A stretch of DNA of 64,000 bases from a bacterium (GCA_024742475.1 JANSYI010000029.1:51028-115027); one strand, 5' to 3'. Counted from the stretch's first letter, positions 29,301 to 38,995 are shown. Notes: generated by a model not told the origin, from the sequence alone. Made by a program: numbers and translations.

Positions 29301-29529
29301 ACTGTGCCACCGCGTCGCTTTGCTGCGGGGTGTAGTCCCAAGACGCCCAGCCGTGCTCGGACCGCGGCTCGAGCACCTCGGTGACCTTCGCGATGCCGAT
29401 GCGTTCTTGGTCGTCCGCGTCGCGCAGCGGCACGGCGATCCGACCCTGCCCGAGGACTTCGAAGGTCTTCCGGACGAAATCAACGGAGTTCGTGGCGACG
29501 ATGCCGACGGGAGACCGCGTAGCGCTCAT
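26344..29529 (-). CDS. Adenylation domain - three carrier domains - membrane acyltransferase-like fusion
   Basis: A 1,061-residue fusion. Residues about 5-410 form an AMP-forming adenylation domain: LFTSGTEGRPKGV (78-90), QHYGLTEAS, GWYETQDLG, FGGRADDLINCGGTK and PRTGSGKVQRRKL with the catalytic Lys. The N-terminus is shorter than usual. Three almost identical peptidyl-carrier domains follow, with phosphopantetheine serines in LGGDSL at 469, 553 and 640. From about 705 to the end are about ten membrane segments. The first carries NAVRGVLMFFVVAGHW (Arg718, His729), like acyltransferase-3/OafA proteins. It would activate an acid, load it on carriers and transfer it at or across the membrane, comparable with the split Dlt system. 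Substrate and acceptor are unknown; the acyltransferase call rests on topology and the R/H motif. Confidence 0.72.
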   Translation of the reverse strand: MSATRSPVGIVATNSVDFVRKTFEVLGQGRIAVPLRDADDQERIGIAKVTEVLEPRSEHGWASWDYTPQQSDAVAQFLFTSGTEGRPKGVELTHRALFDMVERLNGLMGVTSEIREYVGIPVVHSFGFGRCRAVATAGGRAYLPEHGFDPLEVADLLRKGEINAISAVPSLWRVLLEARSMFEDIGEGIRWIEIGSQYMSRDEKIAVRELFPKATIVQHYGLTEASRSTFLEVHDTDGDALESVGKAHGEVEVALTDDGRIKIRGPHVARRLWIDGEPKPAVDAQGWYETQDLGSIREGFVYFGGRADDLINCGGTKLSPEVLEAHARQVVGPGAQFSISRKPDPMRGDGILISIPHDAGLDVEALRRAVVEAAQEQGVQARGAIDTMMVEALPRTGSGKVQRRKLTEQWVSAHPEPEAPAAAAPAALSAAAQPEHERVREELRSIWKEALGIEDIGLDESFYDLGGDSLTALNVIMRMGRAGIDPAICRSIFQGATIAELAESLAPEPAPEASGGSAQRDAALEELRQIWQEALGQDDIGLDESFYDLGGDSLTALNVIMRMGRAGIDPAICRSIFQGATIRQLADSLAPEVSPSAAAPSQRQAQLDAKVAELQQIWKDALGQADIGLDESFYDLGGDSLTALNVIMRMGRAGIDPAICRSIFQGATIRQLAEASTPQLEAAPDAPATAAEAAPRTQATAGGLNLGYANNLVVNAVRGVLMFFVVAGHWSSALFSRLPESFGIVAKLLAPLFSFGTPGFAVTFGVGLGYLQLPIFERNPNRVKASMRTSLLIVGSGTALLGVLAMLGRVFIGREPFGPNVFFVSFYSPLLFYTLGVATVPLWFSLTTRVTADPKHRMRFLLGLAAGSAVIQMGLDVALADVEVTGFLQLARLMLEAKFAYFDMMSLVFVGLALGTYIKHNSEAPGAPQFFLKGGLLVIAVALVFGAITGEYVELTYWPSKNCLTKWVFYVGLVMVTISLLMSVTRRYASLSGGAQRLLKIASTVGQLSLVFYILAALPIPLKSMLELVGVPGALALLASLAFFLGVSYVLVKRVYSLIHN
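27511..27658 (-). repeat. Carrier-domain repeat unit 3 (last in protein order)
   Basis: A segment of about 145 bp that is nearly identical to the units at 27772-27914 and 28024-28167. It encodes IGLDESFYDLGGDSL and the following helix up to SIFQGATI. Differences are single bases, mostly silent. Confidence 0.85.
27772..27914 (-). repeat. Carrier-domain repeat unit 2
   Basis: Middle copy of the three in-frame repeats. It is closest to unit 3, sharing the flank encoding ATIRQLA. Linkers between units differ more than the units themselves. Confidence 0.85.
28024..28167 (-). repeat. Carrier-domain repeat unit 1 (first in protein order)
   Basis: First carrier domain after the adenylation domain. 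It matches units 2 and 3 over the core but ends ATIAELAESLA instead of ATIRQLA, so it is the most diverged copy at its 3' side. Confidence 0.85.
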
Positions 29530-29541
29530 GGCTCGCCGCGG

Positions 29542-29571
29542 ACAATACGACCGCACTACGCGCCAAGGCAA
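29542..29571 (-). promoter_or_regulatory. Candidate promoter for the adenylation-acyltransferase gene
   Basis: TTGCCT (29571-29566, minus strand), 18 bp, then TATTGT (29547-29542). The start codon at 29529 is only 12 bp past the -10, so the transcript leader would be about 5 nt. Confidence 0.45.
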
Positions 29572-29604
29572 CCGATTCCCCGGGATGCCCGCAGGGCGCG
29601 CCCG

Positions 29605-30582
29605 CTAGTCGAAGGCGACCTCGAGGTCGAACCCACCCTCGTCGAGCGAGAGCGAGTCGACGTCGAGGAAGTACGTGCCCGGCTGGAGGAACACCTCGAG
29701 GAACGCGAACCCAGGCGTACCGAGGATCTGGTCGCTGGTGCACTCGAGCTCGGTCAGCGCGCTGCAGTCGGTCCGCACGCTCAGCATCGGGCGGTACGCG
29801 CCCGATCCGGTCGAGGTCACGGTCACCGAGCCGGGCGTGAACATTTCGAGCTGAAAGAAGTTCTCCCGCCCCACGCCCCCGCAGAAGGAGTCTGCGACGC
29901 CCTGGCCCCCCCCGAAGTCGTTTTGCCACAAGAAGCGCGACCCCGGCTCCTGCACGATCACCTCGGGGTGAACCTCGCACTGCGCCAAGGGAACCGGCTC
30001 GAGCGAGATGTCGAACCCGTAGTTTCCACCGCCCTCACCCGAGTCGATCTGGATGAAGAAGTCGCGGTTGCCCGGCGCGATGAAGTGGCGGGGGTCGCCG
30101 ACGGTGCCGTCGAACCAGTCGTTGGTGCACGCGCGGAGCACGACGCCGTCGGGCCCGCACGCAAACTCGCTGACGCGAACGATCGGGTTGAAGTCGGTCA
30201 ACGCGGGATCGAAGGTGATCGTCACGTCGGTCGCCGAGGTCGGCTGGAACAGGTAGACGTCCTCGAGACCGTCGGCGGCCGCGCACTCGGCCGTGTACAG
30301 CCCAGGTCCGCGAAGCTCGCCGACGACCTGAGTGTCGGTCGTGGGCAGCTCGATCGGGTTGGAGCACGAGCCCGCGCGGCCCTCGACCGGGGGCGGAAAG
30401 TCGTCCGAGGGGTCGCCGCTGCTGCTCTCGTCCGTCTGTGGATCGGTGTCGGTGTCGGTGGCCGTGCCCGTTGCGGACCCGAAGTCGGTGTCGGCGACGA
30501 AGGTCGGGTCACTCCTCAGACCGCACCCCAAGGCTACGCACAGGCCGAGGCCAAAGCAGGCGCGGGCGGACAGCGAACGCAT
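29605..30582 (-). CDS. Hypothetical lipoprotein with Thr/Asp/Ser-rich linker
   Basis: A 325-residue protein with signal peptide and lipobox (FGLGLCVALGC). A low-complexity linker follows (TGTATDTDTDPQTDESSSG), a composition frequent in surface lipoproteins of Nannocystis-type myxobacteria. The mature part has two similar beta-rich halves (LEDVYLFQPTSATDVTITFDP and NFFQLEMFTPGSVTVTSTGSG) that recall pre-peptidase C-terminal-like adhesion modules, with paired cysteines. No enzymatic motif is seen. It has its own strong promoter, so it need not be cotranscribed with recJ. Confidence 0.65.
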   Translation of the reverse strand: MRSLSARACFGLGLCVALGCGLRSDPTFVADTDFGSATGTATDTDTDPQTDESSSGDPSDDFPPPVEGRAGSCSNPIELPTTDTQVVGELRGPGLYTAECAAADGLEDVYLFQPTSATDVTITFDPALTDFNPIVRVSEFACGPDGVVLRACTNDWFDGTVGDPRHFIAPGNRDFFIQIDSGEGGGNYGFDISLEPVPLAQCEVHPEVIVQEPGSRFLWQNDFGGGQGVADSFCGGVGRENFFQLEMFTPGSVTVTSTGSGAYRPMLSVRTDCSALTELECTSDQILGTPGFAFLEVFLQPGTYFLDVDSLSLDEGGFDLEVAFD

Positions 30583-30588
30583 GCCCTT

Positions 30589-30614
30589 GGTTTAGCATTG
30601 GGAGTTTTGGAGCG

Positions 30615-30618
<4 letters not shown>
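30589..30618 (-). promoter_or_regulatory. Strong sigma-70-like promoter for a leaderless lipoprotein mRNA
   Basis: TTGACG (30618-30613, minus strand), 18 bp, then TAAACC (30594-30589). The -35 contains the recJ stop codon. Only 6 bp separate the -10 from the lipoprotein ATG at 30582, so transcription would begin at or next to the start codon. Confidence 0.5.
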
Positions 30619-32294
<1,676 letters not shown>

Positions 32295-32435
32295 CGCCCC
32301 TTCGCGGCGCATCCGAACGGTCGGCGCGGGCGCGGTGACGGCTGCATCCAGCGGCATTCCGCATGCTACTGCGGGCGTAGGCTCGCTCGAGGCGTCTTGG
32401 CTGGGCATGGGAAGGGATTCGGGAGGAAATCGAAC

Positions 32436-32466
32436 GAGGGAGACCTCTGTAGCGGAGATCTCCCTC
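32436..32466 (-). terminator. Hairpin after the sec operon
   Basis: GAGGGAGA and CTC (32436-32447) pair with GAG and TCTCCCTC (32456-32466) with one C-A mismatch and a 7-nt loop. It lies 20 bp past the secF stop and is followed on the minus strand by GTTCGATTTCC, a poor U-tract. It could end or attenuate yajC-secD-secF before recJ. Confidence 0.5.
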
Positions 32467-32486
32467 TGGGTGTGACCGAGCGGCGC

Positions 32487-33863
32487 TCAGGTGTCGTCGC
32501 TGGGCCGAGGCCGACGGCGACGGCGACGCGTCTTCTTCTTGGGCTCGCCGACACCTTCGGCGGGTGCTGGGTCGGCGGCTCCGGTGGGCTCGGGCTGCCC
32601 CTTCTCTTTGCCCGACAGCAGGGTCCCGGTGCCCTCGCCCTCGTCGGCCCACTGCAGGTGCCCGCGGCCTCCATAGAAGCGCTTGTTGACGTAGAGGAAC
32701 ACCGGCGTCGCGATGTACAGCGACGAGAACGTGCCGACGAGGACGCCGATGATCAGCGCGAAGGCGAAGTCCTTGATCGGCCCGGCCCCCATCGCGTAGG
32801 TGGCCACGACCACGAGCAGCGTGGTGCCCGAGGTCAGAATGGTCCGCGACAGCGTGTCGTTGAGCGCGTCGTTGGTGACCTTGTCGATCGGCTCGTCGCG
32901 GTGCAGCGCGACACGCTCGCGAACGCGGTCGAACACGACGATGGTGTCGTTGATCGAGTAGCCGATGATGGTCAGCAGCGCGGCGATGGTCTGGAGGTTG
33001 AACTCCTTGCCGGTGAGCGCGAAGGCTCCGATCACCAAGATGGCGTCGTGGGTGAGCGCGACGATGCCCCCCGGCGCGAACCGGAGGTCGAAGCGGATCA
33101 TGACGAACAAGAAGATGAAGCCGATGGCGTAGAGCATCGACTTGGCGCCGTCTTCCTTCAGCTGCTCGCCGACGGTCGCACCGACGGTCTCGGAGCGGAC
33201 GATCTCGGCGATCGAGCCCTTGCCGAACTTGGCCTCGAACTCCTCTTTGATCTTGTTGCCGACGCCGATGAGCGCGAACTCGGCGGGGCTCTCGCCCTCT
33301 TTGCCGCCGAAGCCCTTGTCGGCGGTGCCCATGCAGCCCGCCTCGTTGACCTTGTTCTCGAGATCCTTGTAGTTGGGCTCGGCGTCGAAGCCGAAGAACA
33401 GCTTGGAGCCGCCCTTGGGGTGGTCGAAGCTGAGCCTCTGCGTCGTGCCCTCGCCGTCGACGCGGAGCACGGTCTGCGCGGCCGCCTTGCACGCCTCGAC
33501 CTGGTCCTCGTCGATCGAGAGCGACTCTTTGACCCGGACCATCACCTCGTGCTCGGAGTCGGGCACCTCGACCGCGGACGCGCCTTCGTAGCCAGCCTCA
33601 TCGAGCGCCTCGCGGATGGCGTCGACGCCCGGGTCCTTGTCGGGGTCGAAGCGCAGGCGGACCTGCGAGCCCCCGGCGAAGTCGATGCCGAAGTTGAGGA
33701 TCGACCCCGAGTTGACCTGGTTGAAGACCATGGTCCCCAGGGACAGGAGGATGGCGATGATGGAGATCGTGATGTAGCGCCAGCGGCGCTCGACGAACGC
33801 GATCTTCGTTCCCGCTGGAATCAGCGTGAAGAACTTCTGCTTTTGGTTGGTGTCGTCGGACAT
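32487..33863 (-). CDS. secF: Protein translocase subunit SecF (long form)
   Basis: With SecD it uses the proton gradient to pull preproteins through SecYEG. The protein has six membrane segments, the FGIDFAGGSQVRLRF segment after TM1, and the conserved TIIGYSINDTIVVFDRVRE motif in TM4 and beyond. At 458 residues it is about 140 longer than usual: the first periplasmic domain is expanded (about 70-225), and a cytoplasmic tail of about 65 residues ends KKKTRRRRRRPRPSDDT. The role of the tail is unknown. It lies 34 bp after secD. Confidence 0.95.
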   Translation of the reverse strand: MSDDTNQKQKFFTLIPAGTKIAFVERRWRYITISIIAILLSLGTMVFNQVNSGSILNFGIDFAGGSQVRLRFDPDKDPGVDAIREALDEAGYEGASAVEVPDSEHEVMVRVKESLSIDEDQVEACKAAAQTVLRVDGEGTTQRLSFDHPKGGSKLFFGFDAEPNYKDLENKVNEAGCMGTADKGFGGKEGESPAEFALIGVGNKIKEEFEAKFGKGSIAEIVRSETVGATVGEQLKEDGAKSMLYAIGFIFLFVMIRFDLRFAPGGIVALTHDAILVIGAFALTGKEFNLQTIAALLTIIGYSINDTIVVFDRVRERVALHRDEPIDKVTNDALNDTLSRTILTSGTTLLVVVATYAMGAGPIKDFAFALIIGVLVGTFSSLYIATPVFLYVNKRFYGGRGHLQWADEGEGTGTLLSGKEKGQPEPTGAADPAPAEGVGEPKKKTRRRRRRPRPSDDT

Positions 33864-33897
33864 CTTCGTGTTCCTTCCAGTGAGGGCCGAACGACGG

Positions 33898-36048
33898 CTA
33901 GATGGACACCCGGTCGAACCCGCGGCGGTTGGACTGGAAGTCGAAGAAGAGGCGGCTGCACCAGACGCCGGTGAAGATGGACGTTGCGATACCGATCATC
34001 AGCGTGACCGCGAAGCCCTGGATGGGGCCCGATCCGTACTGGTAGAGCACCAGGCCGGCGATGGCGGTGGTGAGCTGCGCGTCGAGGATCGTGGTGAAGG
34101 CCCGATCGTACCCGGACTCGATGGCCGCCCGCGCTGTGAAGCCCTCGCGGACGTACTCGCGGATCCGCTCGAACACGATGACGTTGGCGTCGACCGCCAT
34201 GCCGATGGTCAAGACGATGCCGGCGATGCCCGGTAGCGTGAGCGTGGCGCCGAAGAACGCCATCGCAGCGAGGATGAGCACCATGTTGAGCACCAAGGCG
34301 AACACGGCGATGAGCCCCGAGCCGCGGTAGTAGACCAACATGAACAAGATGACGGCGGAGAGGCCGACCACGAAGGCCAAGAAGCCTCGCTCGACCGACT
34401 CCTGACCGAGGTCGGCGCCGACGCGGATCTCGAACTCCTTTTGCAGGCGAGCGGGAAGCGAGCCGGACTTGAGGACCTTGACCAGGTCGTTGGCCTCTTC
34501 CCGGATCGTCTTGCCTGGGGTGGCGCCCAATGTGATGACGAAGTTGCCGCTGAGCCGATCGTTGAAGATAGGGTCGGAGCGGACCTCGTCGTCGAGAACG
34601 ATGGCCATCTTGCGGCCGATGTTGTTGCCCGAGAGGTCCTCCATCTGGTTGGCGCCCTGGCGGTTGAGCGACACCGCGACCTGCGGCTGCCCCGTCTGGG
34701 GGTCGGGCTGCACCGAGGCGTTGGTGATTTTCTCACCGGTCACGCCCGCGCGGCTGTGCAGGATGTAAGTGCGGTAGAGCAGCTCGGGCTCGCCACCGCG
34801 CTTGGTGACGATGGGCACCGGGCCGAAGTAGACGGCGCGGTCGGGCGGAAGTCGCCACTGCGGAGGCAGGTTGGCGAAGAAGTTCTGCAGCGTCTTCTTG
34901 TCCTTGGCGAAGAACGCGTAGGGTTCCTTGACGGTGACGCCGTTGTCGCGGCCGTAGTCGCGCTCGACGTTGACCGAGATGCCCATGCCCTCGGTGACGT
35001 AGCCGGCCTCGAACAGGGCCTTGAGGTAGGGCTTTCCGGTGTCGCGGAACGGGCGCTCGTCGTCGACGAGGTGCATCGTGAGCACGGCCTGCCGCTCGAT
35101 GATCTTGAGCAGCCGGCGGAAGTCGCTGCTGTCCTCGAGCACCTCTTCTTGAGCGAGCTCGGTGAGCGTGATCGCGTCGCTGGTGGCGTCTGCGAGGATG
35201 GCCGGGTCGTCCTCGAGGATCTGCAGCTCGAAGGGGAGCCTGTCATCGACGATGACCAAGGCTTCGGTCATCTTGCCCTCGAAGGTGGTCTGCAGCAGCT
35301 CCCGAGCGTTGCCGTCGGGGATGGAGACCTTGAACGCCCACGGGTTGCCGCGGACCTCGCTGATGACGACCTGCTGCGCACCTGCGGCGGTCAGCACCTC
35401 GCGCATGCGGTCGCTTGCTTGCTGCGCCGCGGCCTTGGCTTCGGTGCTGGTGTCGGACAAACCGGGCAGCTCGACGACGATCTGGCGGTTCTTGGGGTAG
35501 ATGCTCGGCTCGGCCACGCCCATGGCGTCGACCCGCTTGCGCACCGTCTCCAGTGCAGTCGAGACGATCTGCGACTGCGTCTCGGCGAGCATGTCCGGGT
35601 TCATCTTCAACGTGATGACCCCGTCGGCTTCGCTCGGACCCGAGTCGGCCTCGACGCGCTCGAGCAGCCCGAACGAGGGCGCCATGGCGTCGTCGGTGGC
35701 CAGGGCGACCTGGCTCGGATCCTCGAAGGTGATCAGCAGGGTGTCGAAGGTGTCCTCGGCGCGCTTGACCGTGGGGCGGACGTCCTTCTTCTCGGCAAAG
35801 GACGCCTCGAGCTCGGCGGCGATGCCGTCGAGTTTGTTCTGCAGCGCCTCATCGACGCCGACGGAGTACTCGAGGTGCAGGCCGCCTTGGAGGTCGAGGC
35901 CGAGCTTGAAGTGGCTGGTAAACGTGTCGGTGATCCACGCTGGTAGCCGTTCTTGCGCGTTGGGAACGACCGAGGGCAGCACCGAGAGCGTCGCGAAGAC
36001 GACGAGCAGCAGCAGACCGACGGCCTTGAGCTTGAGAAACCTACGCAT
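33898..36048 (-). CDS. secD: Protein translocase subunit SecD
   Basis: Partner of SecF. The 716-residue protein has TM1 near the N-terminus, then FKLGLDLQGGLHL and a large periplasmic region. That region includes a long insertion between P1 parts (about 255-400) rich in acidic residues. Five C-terminal membrane segments contain GIAGIVLTIGMAVDANVIVFERIRE, the proton-pathway motif. It starts at the ATG at 36048, 44 bp after yajC. Confidence 0.96.
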   Translation of the reverse strand: MRRFLKLKAVGLLLLVVFATLSVLPSVVPNAQERLPAWITDTFTSHFKLGLDLQGGLHLEYSVGVDEALQNKLDGIAAELEASFAEKKDVRPTVKRAEDTFDTLLITFEDPSQVALATDDAMAPSFGLLERVEADSGPSEADGVITLKMNPDMLAETQSQIVSTALETVRKRVDAMGVAEPSIYPKNRQIVVELPGLSDTSTEAKAAAQQASDRMREVLTAAGAQQVVISEVRGNPWAFKVSIPDGNARELLQTTFEGKMTEALVIVDDRLPFELQILEDDPAILADATSDAITLTELAQEEVLEDSSDFRRLLKIIERQAVLTMHLVDDERPFRDTGKPYLKALFEAGYVTEGMGISVNVERDYGRDNGVTVKEPYAFFAKDKKTLQNFFANLPPQWRLPPDRAVYFGPVPIVTKRGGEPELLYRTYILHSRAGVTGEKITNASVQPDPQTGQPQVAVSLNRQGANQMEDLSGNNIGRKMAIVLDDEVRSDPIFNDRLSGNFVITLGATPGKTIREEANDLVKVLKSGSLPARLQKEFEIRVGADLGQESVERGFLAFVVGLSAVILFMLVYYRGSGLIAVFALVLNMVLILAAMAFFGATLTLPGIAGIVLTIGMAVDANVIVFERIREYVREGFTARAAIESGYDRAFTTILDAQLTTAIAGLVLYQYGSGPIQGFAVTLMIGIATSIFTGVWCSRLFFDFQSNRRGFDRVSI

Positions 36049-36092
36049 GGGTTCTTCCTATTCGTGGCTCGAGTGGGGGCTCGAATGGGGCC

Positions 36093-36488
36093 CTAGCTCG
36101 CCGATTTGGCGTCCTTGGCCTCGTCCTTCTTGCCCTTGTCCTTGTCCTTTGCGGCCTTGGCCGCGGCCTCGCGCGTGTCGTGAATCTCGGACTTGACCAC
36201 CCGCACCTTCACGCGGTCGGCGATCTCGACGATGGCCAGGTTGCCGTCGATGTTGGAGACCCGGCCGATGATGCCGCCATTGAGTTGGACCTCGTCACCT
36301 TTCTTCAGGCCTTCGAGCCGCGCCTTGCGGTCCTTCTCCTGGTTCTTCATGGGCCGCAGCACCATGAAGTAGATGATGACGAACATCCCCACCATGGGGA
36401 GCATCGGGTTGCCGAGGATGCTGCCCGCACCGCCTTCGGCGACGAGGGATGGCAGAGCCAGGGCGACAGTGAAGAGCGAGAGGGTCAT
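36093..36488 (-). CDS. yajC: Preprotein translocase subunit YajC
   Basis: Small single-TM accessory of the SecDF complex, 131 residues. One membrane segment (about 27-46, MLPMVGMFVIIYFMVLRPMKNQ) ends in the family signature. The cytoplasmic part follows (GLKKGDEVQLNGGIIGRVSNID). The Lys/Asp/Ala-rich tail of about 35 residues is longer than usual. It is the first gene of the yajC-secD-secF unit; the 221-bp gap before it separates the unit from tgt. Confidence 0.95.
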   Translation of the reverse strand: MTLSLFTVALALPSLVAEGGAGSILGNPMLPMVGMFVIIYFMVLRPMKNQEKDRKARLEGLKKGDEVQLNGGIIGRVSNIDGNLAIVEIADRVKVRVVKSEIHDTREAAAKAAKDKDKGKKDEAKDAKSAS

Positions 36489-36674
36489 GGCGGTGTCCGC
36501 AGACTAGGCGAGCGAGCCCGCCCATCTGACGAGCCACGCAGCGCAGCCGCCGGGAAGTAGCAGAGTCGCGATCGCCCGGTCAAGGCGCGAATGCCAGCCC
36601 CCCGTCCCTCAACGCCTTGATCTCGAACGACTTTCGTGCAGGTCGCGGCAACCCACAGGATGCGCACACGCCCC

Positions 36675-36692
36675 GGGGCGATCGTTCGCCCC
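36675..36692 (-). terminator. Hairpin after tgt
   Basis: GGGGCGA and TCGCCCC form a perfect 7-bp stem around a 4-nt loop, 17 bp past the tgt stop. No U-tract follows. It probably marks the end of queA-tgt. The rest of the 36489-36709 spacer shows nothing else recognisable. Confidence 0.4.
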
Positions 36693-36709
36693 CGCGGGAG
36701 CAGCGCAAC

Positions 36710-37903
36710 TCACGCCTCGCGGTACGCGGCGAGCATCGGTTCGATCGCCGTGAGCACCGCCTCGAACGTCCCCTCGCGGAGCCCCTCGCGCAGCACCGCG
36801 ATGAGCTGCGCATAGAAGAACAGGTTGTGGATCGTGGAGAGGCGGCCGTACAGCGGGTCGTTCTGCCGGTGCAGGTGCCGCAGGTAGGCCCGACTCGTGG
36901 TCGTGCAGCACGCGCAGGCACACTGAGCGTCGACGGGCGAGAGGTCGTCCTTGTGCGCCGCGTGGCGAATGTTGATCTTGCCCGACCACGTGAAGAGCTG
37001 GCCGTTGCGCGCGTGGCGGGTGGGCATGACGCAGTCGAACATGTCCACGCCGCTGCGCACCGCCGCGACCAGGTCCAGCGGCGTGCCGATGCCCATGACG
37101 TAGCGCGGCTTGTCGGTGGGCATCTTGGGCGCGATGGCGGCCATCGTCGCGTGCATGGCCACGGTGGGCTCGCCGACCGAGAGGCCACCGAGCGCGAGCC
37201 CGTCGAAGCCCAGTTCGGCGATCTGCGCGAGGTGCTCCTCGCGGAGCTCGAGGTCGGTGCCGCCTTGCACGATGCCGAAGCACATCTGGGTGGGCGCGAG
37301 GATGCTCTCTCGCAGCTGCGCCGCCTCACGGGCCCAACGCGTCGTGCGCTCCATCGCGGCGCGCATGAGCGAGCGGTCGGCGTCGCCCGGCGGGCAGTGA
37401 TCGAGGATCATGCAGATGTCCGATCCCAGCTTGGCTTCGACCTCGAGCACGCTACGCGGGGTCATGCGGTGCTTCGAGCCGTCGAAGTGGGTGCGGTAGT
37501 CGACGCCGGTGTCGTCGATCTTCTGCAGGCCACGGAGGCTGAAGACCTGATAGCCGCCGCTGTCGGTGAGGATGCCGTGATCCCAGCCCATGAAGCCGTG
37601 CAGGCCCCCGTGGGCGGCGACCAGCTCCGGCCCGGGGCGGTGCGCCAGGTGGTAGGCGTTGCCCAGGACGATCTGCGCGCCGGTGTCCTTCAGGTCCCGC
37701 GGGGTCAGCCCCTTGACCGCACCGTAGGTGCCCACCGGCATGAACACCGGCGTCTGCACGGGGCCGTGCGCGGTGAACAGCACACCGCTGCGCGCGTCGG
37801 AGCTGCGCGCGACCTCGACGAAAGTGCCGACGGGCTGGTCCTCGGCGGGGCTGGGCGCTTGGAGCACCTGCTGCGGATGGGGTCGGAGCTGTTGCATCGT
37901 CAT
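36710..37903 (-). CDS. tgt: tRNA-guanine transglycosylase
   Basis: Exchanges guanine 34 for preQ1 in GUN-anticodon tRNAs during queuosine synthesis. The 397-residue protein has the catalytic and base-binding motifs ILTDSGGYQVFSL, FGIVQGG, ALGGLSVGE and VDMFDCVMPTRHARNG. The zinc site is CACACC with the following His (TTTSRAYLRHL). An N-terminal extension of about 20 residues precedes the normal start. The ATG at 37903 overlaps the queA stop (ATGA). Confidence 0.96.
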   Translation of the reverse strand: MTMQQLRPHPQQVLQAPSPAEDQPVGTFVEVARSSDARSGVLFTAHGPVQTPVFMPVGTYGAVKGLTPRDLKDTGAQIVLGNAYHLAHRPGPELVAAHGGLHGFMGWDHGILTDSGGYQVFSLRGLQKIDDTGVDYRTHFDGSKHRMTPRSVLEVEAKLGSDICMILDHCPPGDADRSLMRAAMERTTRWAREAAQLRESILAPTQMCFGIVQGGTDLELREEHLAQIAELGFDGLALGGLSVGEPTVAMHATMAAIAPKMPTDKPRYVMGIGTPLDLVAAVRSGVDMFDCVMPTRHARNGQLFTWSGKINIRHAAHKDDLSPVDAQCACACCTTTSRAYLRHLHRQNDPLYGRLSTIHNLFFYAQLIAVLREGLREGTFEAVLTAIEPMLAAYREA

Positions 37904-38934
37904 GACTGTGCGGGGCCGACGAGCATGCAGTCGCCGTAGCTGTAGAAGCGATAGCCTTGCGCGACCGCCTCTTCGTACGCCGCGAGCACCCGCTCGCGGC
38001 CGCCGAGGCAGCACACGAGCATCAGCAGGCTGCTGCGCGGGAGGTGGAAGTTGGTCAGCAGGTGCGTGACGACCTCGAAGCGATGCCCCGGTGTGATCAT
38101 CAGGTCGGTCTCCCCTGCCCCCGCTTCGATGCGCCGACCGTCTCGGCCGAGCGTCTCGAGCGTGCGAGTGGCGGTGGTGCCGACGGCCACGATGGGGCGC
38201 CCCGCGTCCCGAGCGGCTTGAATGCGCGCGGCGTCGTGGGCTTCGATCGCGTACCGCTCGGCACCGACTCGATGATCGCGCACGTCGTCGGCCTCCATGG
38301 GCAGGAACGTACCGGGCCCGACGTGCAAGGTGACGCGGGCGGGGTCGAGCCGCTCGACCATCGCGGCGTCGAGGTGCAGACCGGCGGTGGGCGCGGCGAC
38401 GGAGCCCTCGGCGGCCGCGAAGACGGTCTGGTAGCGCTCTTCGTCTTCGCGGTGCGGGCCATCGGGCCGCGCGATGTAGGGCGGCAGCGGGATCTCTCCG
38501 CCGGCCTCGCACGCGGCGAGCACGTCGCCGGCGGTGACCTCGAACACCCGCGCGCGCGGGTCGAGGGCGTCGCGCCCGACGAAGGCGAGCTCGAGCGCGT
38601 CCCTAAAGGCGAGGCGCTGACCGGGCTGGAGCTTCTTCGCGTTGCGAACCCAGGCGGTGACGCGCGTGCCCGGCCCCTGCCCAGGCGCGGGCGCGCATAG
38701 CAGGACCTCGAAACGACGCCCATCGTCGCGCGTGCCGTGCAGCCGGGCCGGGACGACCTTCGAGGTGTTCACGACGACCAAGGCGTCCGGGGGGAGCAGG
38801 TCCGGTAGATCGCGGACGTGGCGATGCTCGACTCCGGCGCCGAGCACGAGCATGCGCGACGCGGTGCGCTCGGGCGCGGGCGCATGGGCGATCTGCTCGG
38901 GGGGCAGCGTGAAGTCGTAGTCCTGCGGACCCAT
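37900..38934 (-). CDS. queA: S-adenosylmethionine:tRNA ribosyltransferase-isomerase
   Basis: Adds the epoxycyclopentanediol ring from SAM to preQ1 in tRNA, the step after Tgt. The 344-residue protein begins DYDFTLPPEQIAHAPAPERTASRML and contains VVVNTSKVVPARL, the APTAGLHLD signature, LHVGPGTFLPM and TNFHLPRSSLLMLV. The ATG at 38934 is preferred because it gives the family start. It is divergent from the repeat protein gene across about 60 bp. Confidence 0.96.
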   Translation of the reverse strand: MGPQDYDFTLPPEQIAHAPAPERTASRMLVLGAGVEHRHVRDLPDLLPPDALVVVNTSKVVPARLHGTRDDGRRFEVLLCAPAPGQGPGTRVTAWVRNAKKLQPGQRLAFRDALELAFVGRDALDPRARVFEVTAGDVLAACEAGGEIPLPPYIARPDGPHREDEERYQTVFAAAEGSVAAPTAGLHLDAAMVERLDPARVTLHVGPGTFLPMEADDVRDHRVGAERYAIEAHDAARIQAARDAGRPIVAVGTTATRTLETLGRDGRRIEAGAGETDLMITPGHRFEVVTHLLTNFHLPRSSLLMLVCCLGGRERVLAAYEEAVAQGYRFYSYGDCMLVGPAQS

Positions 38935-38995
38935 GGTCGGGCGAACTTTGGACCCCGTCCACGCGCAGAGCAACCCCCCTGCTATCGTGCGGTGC

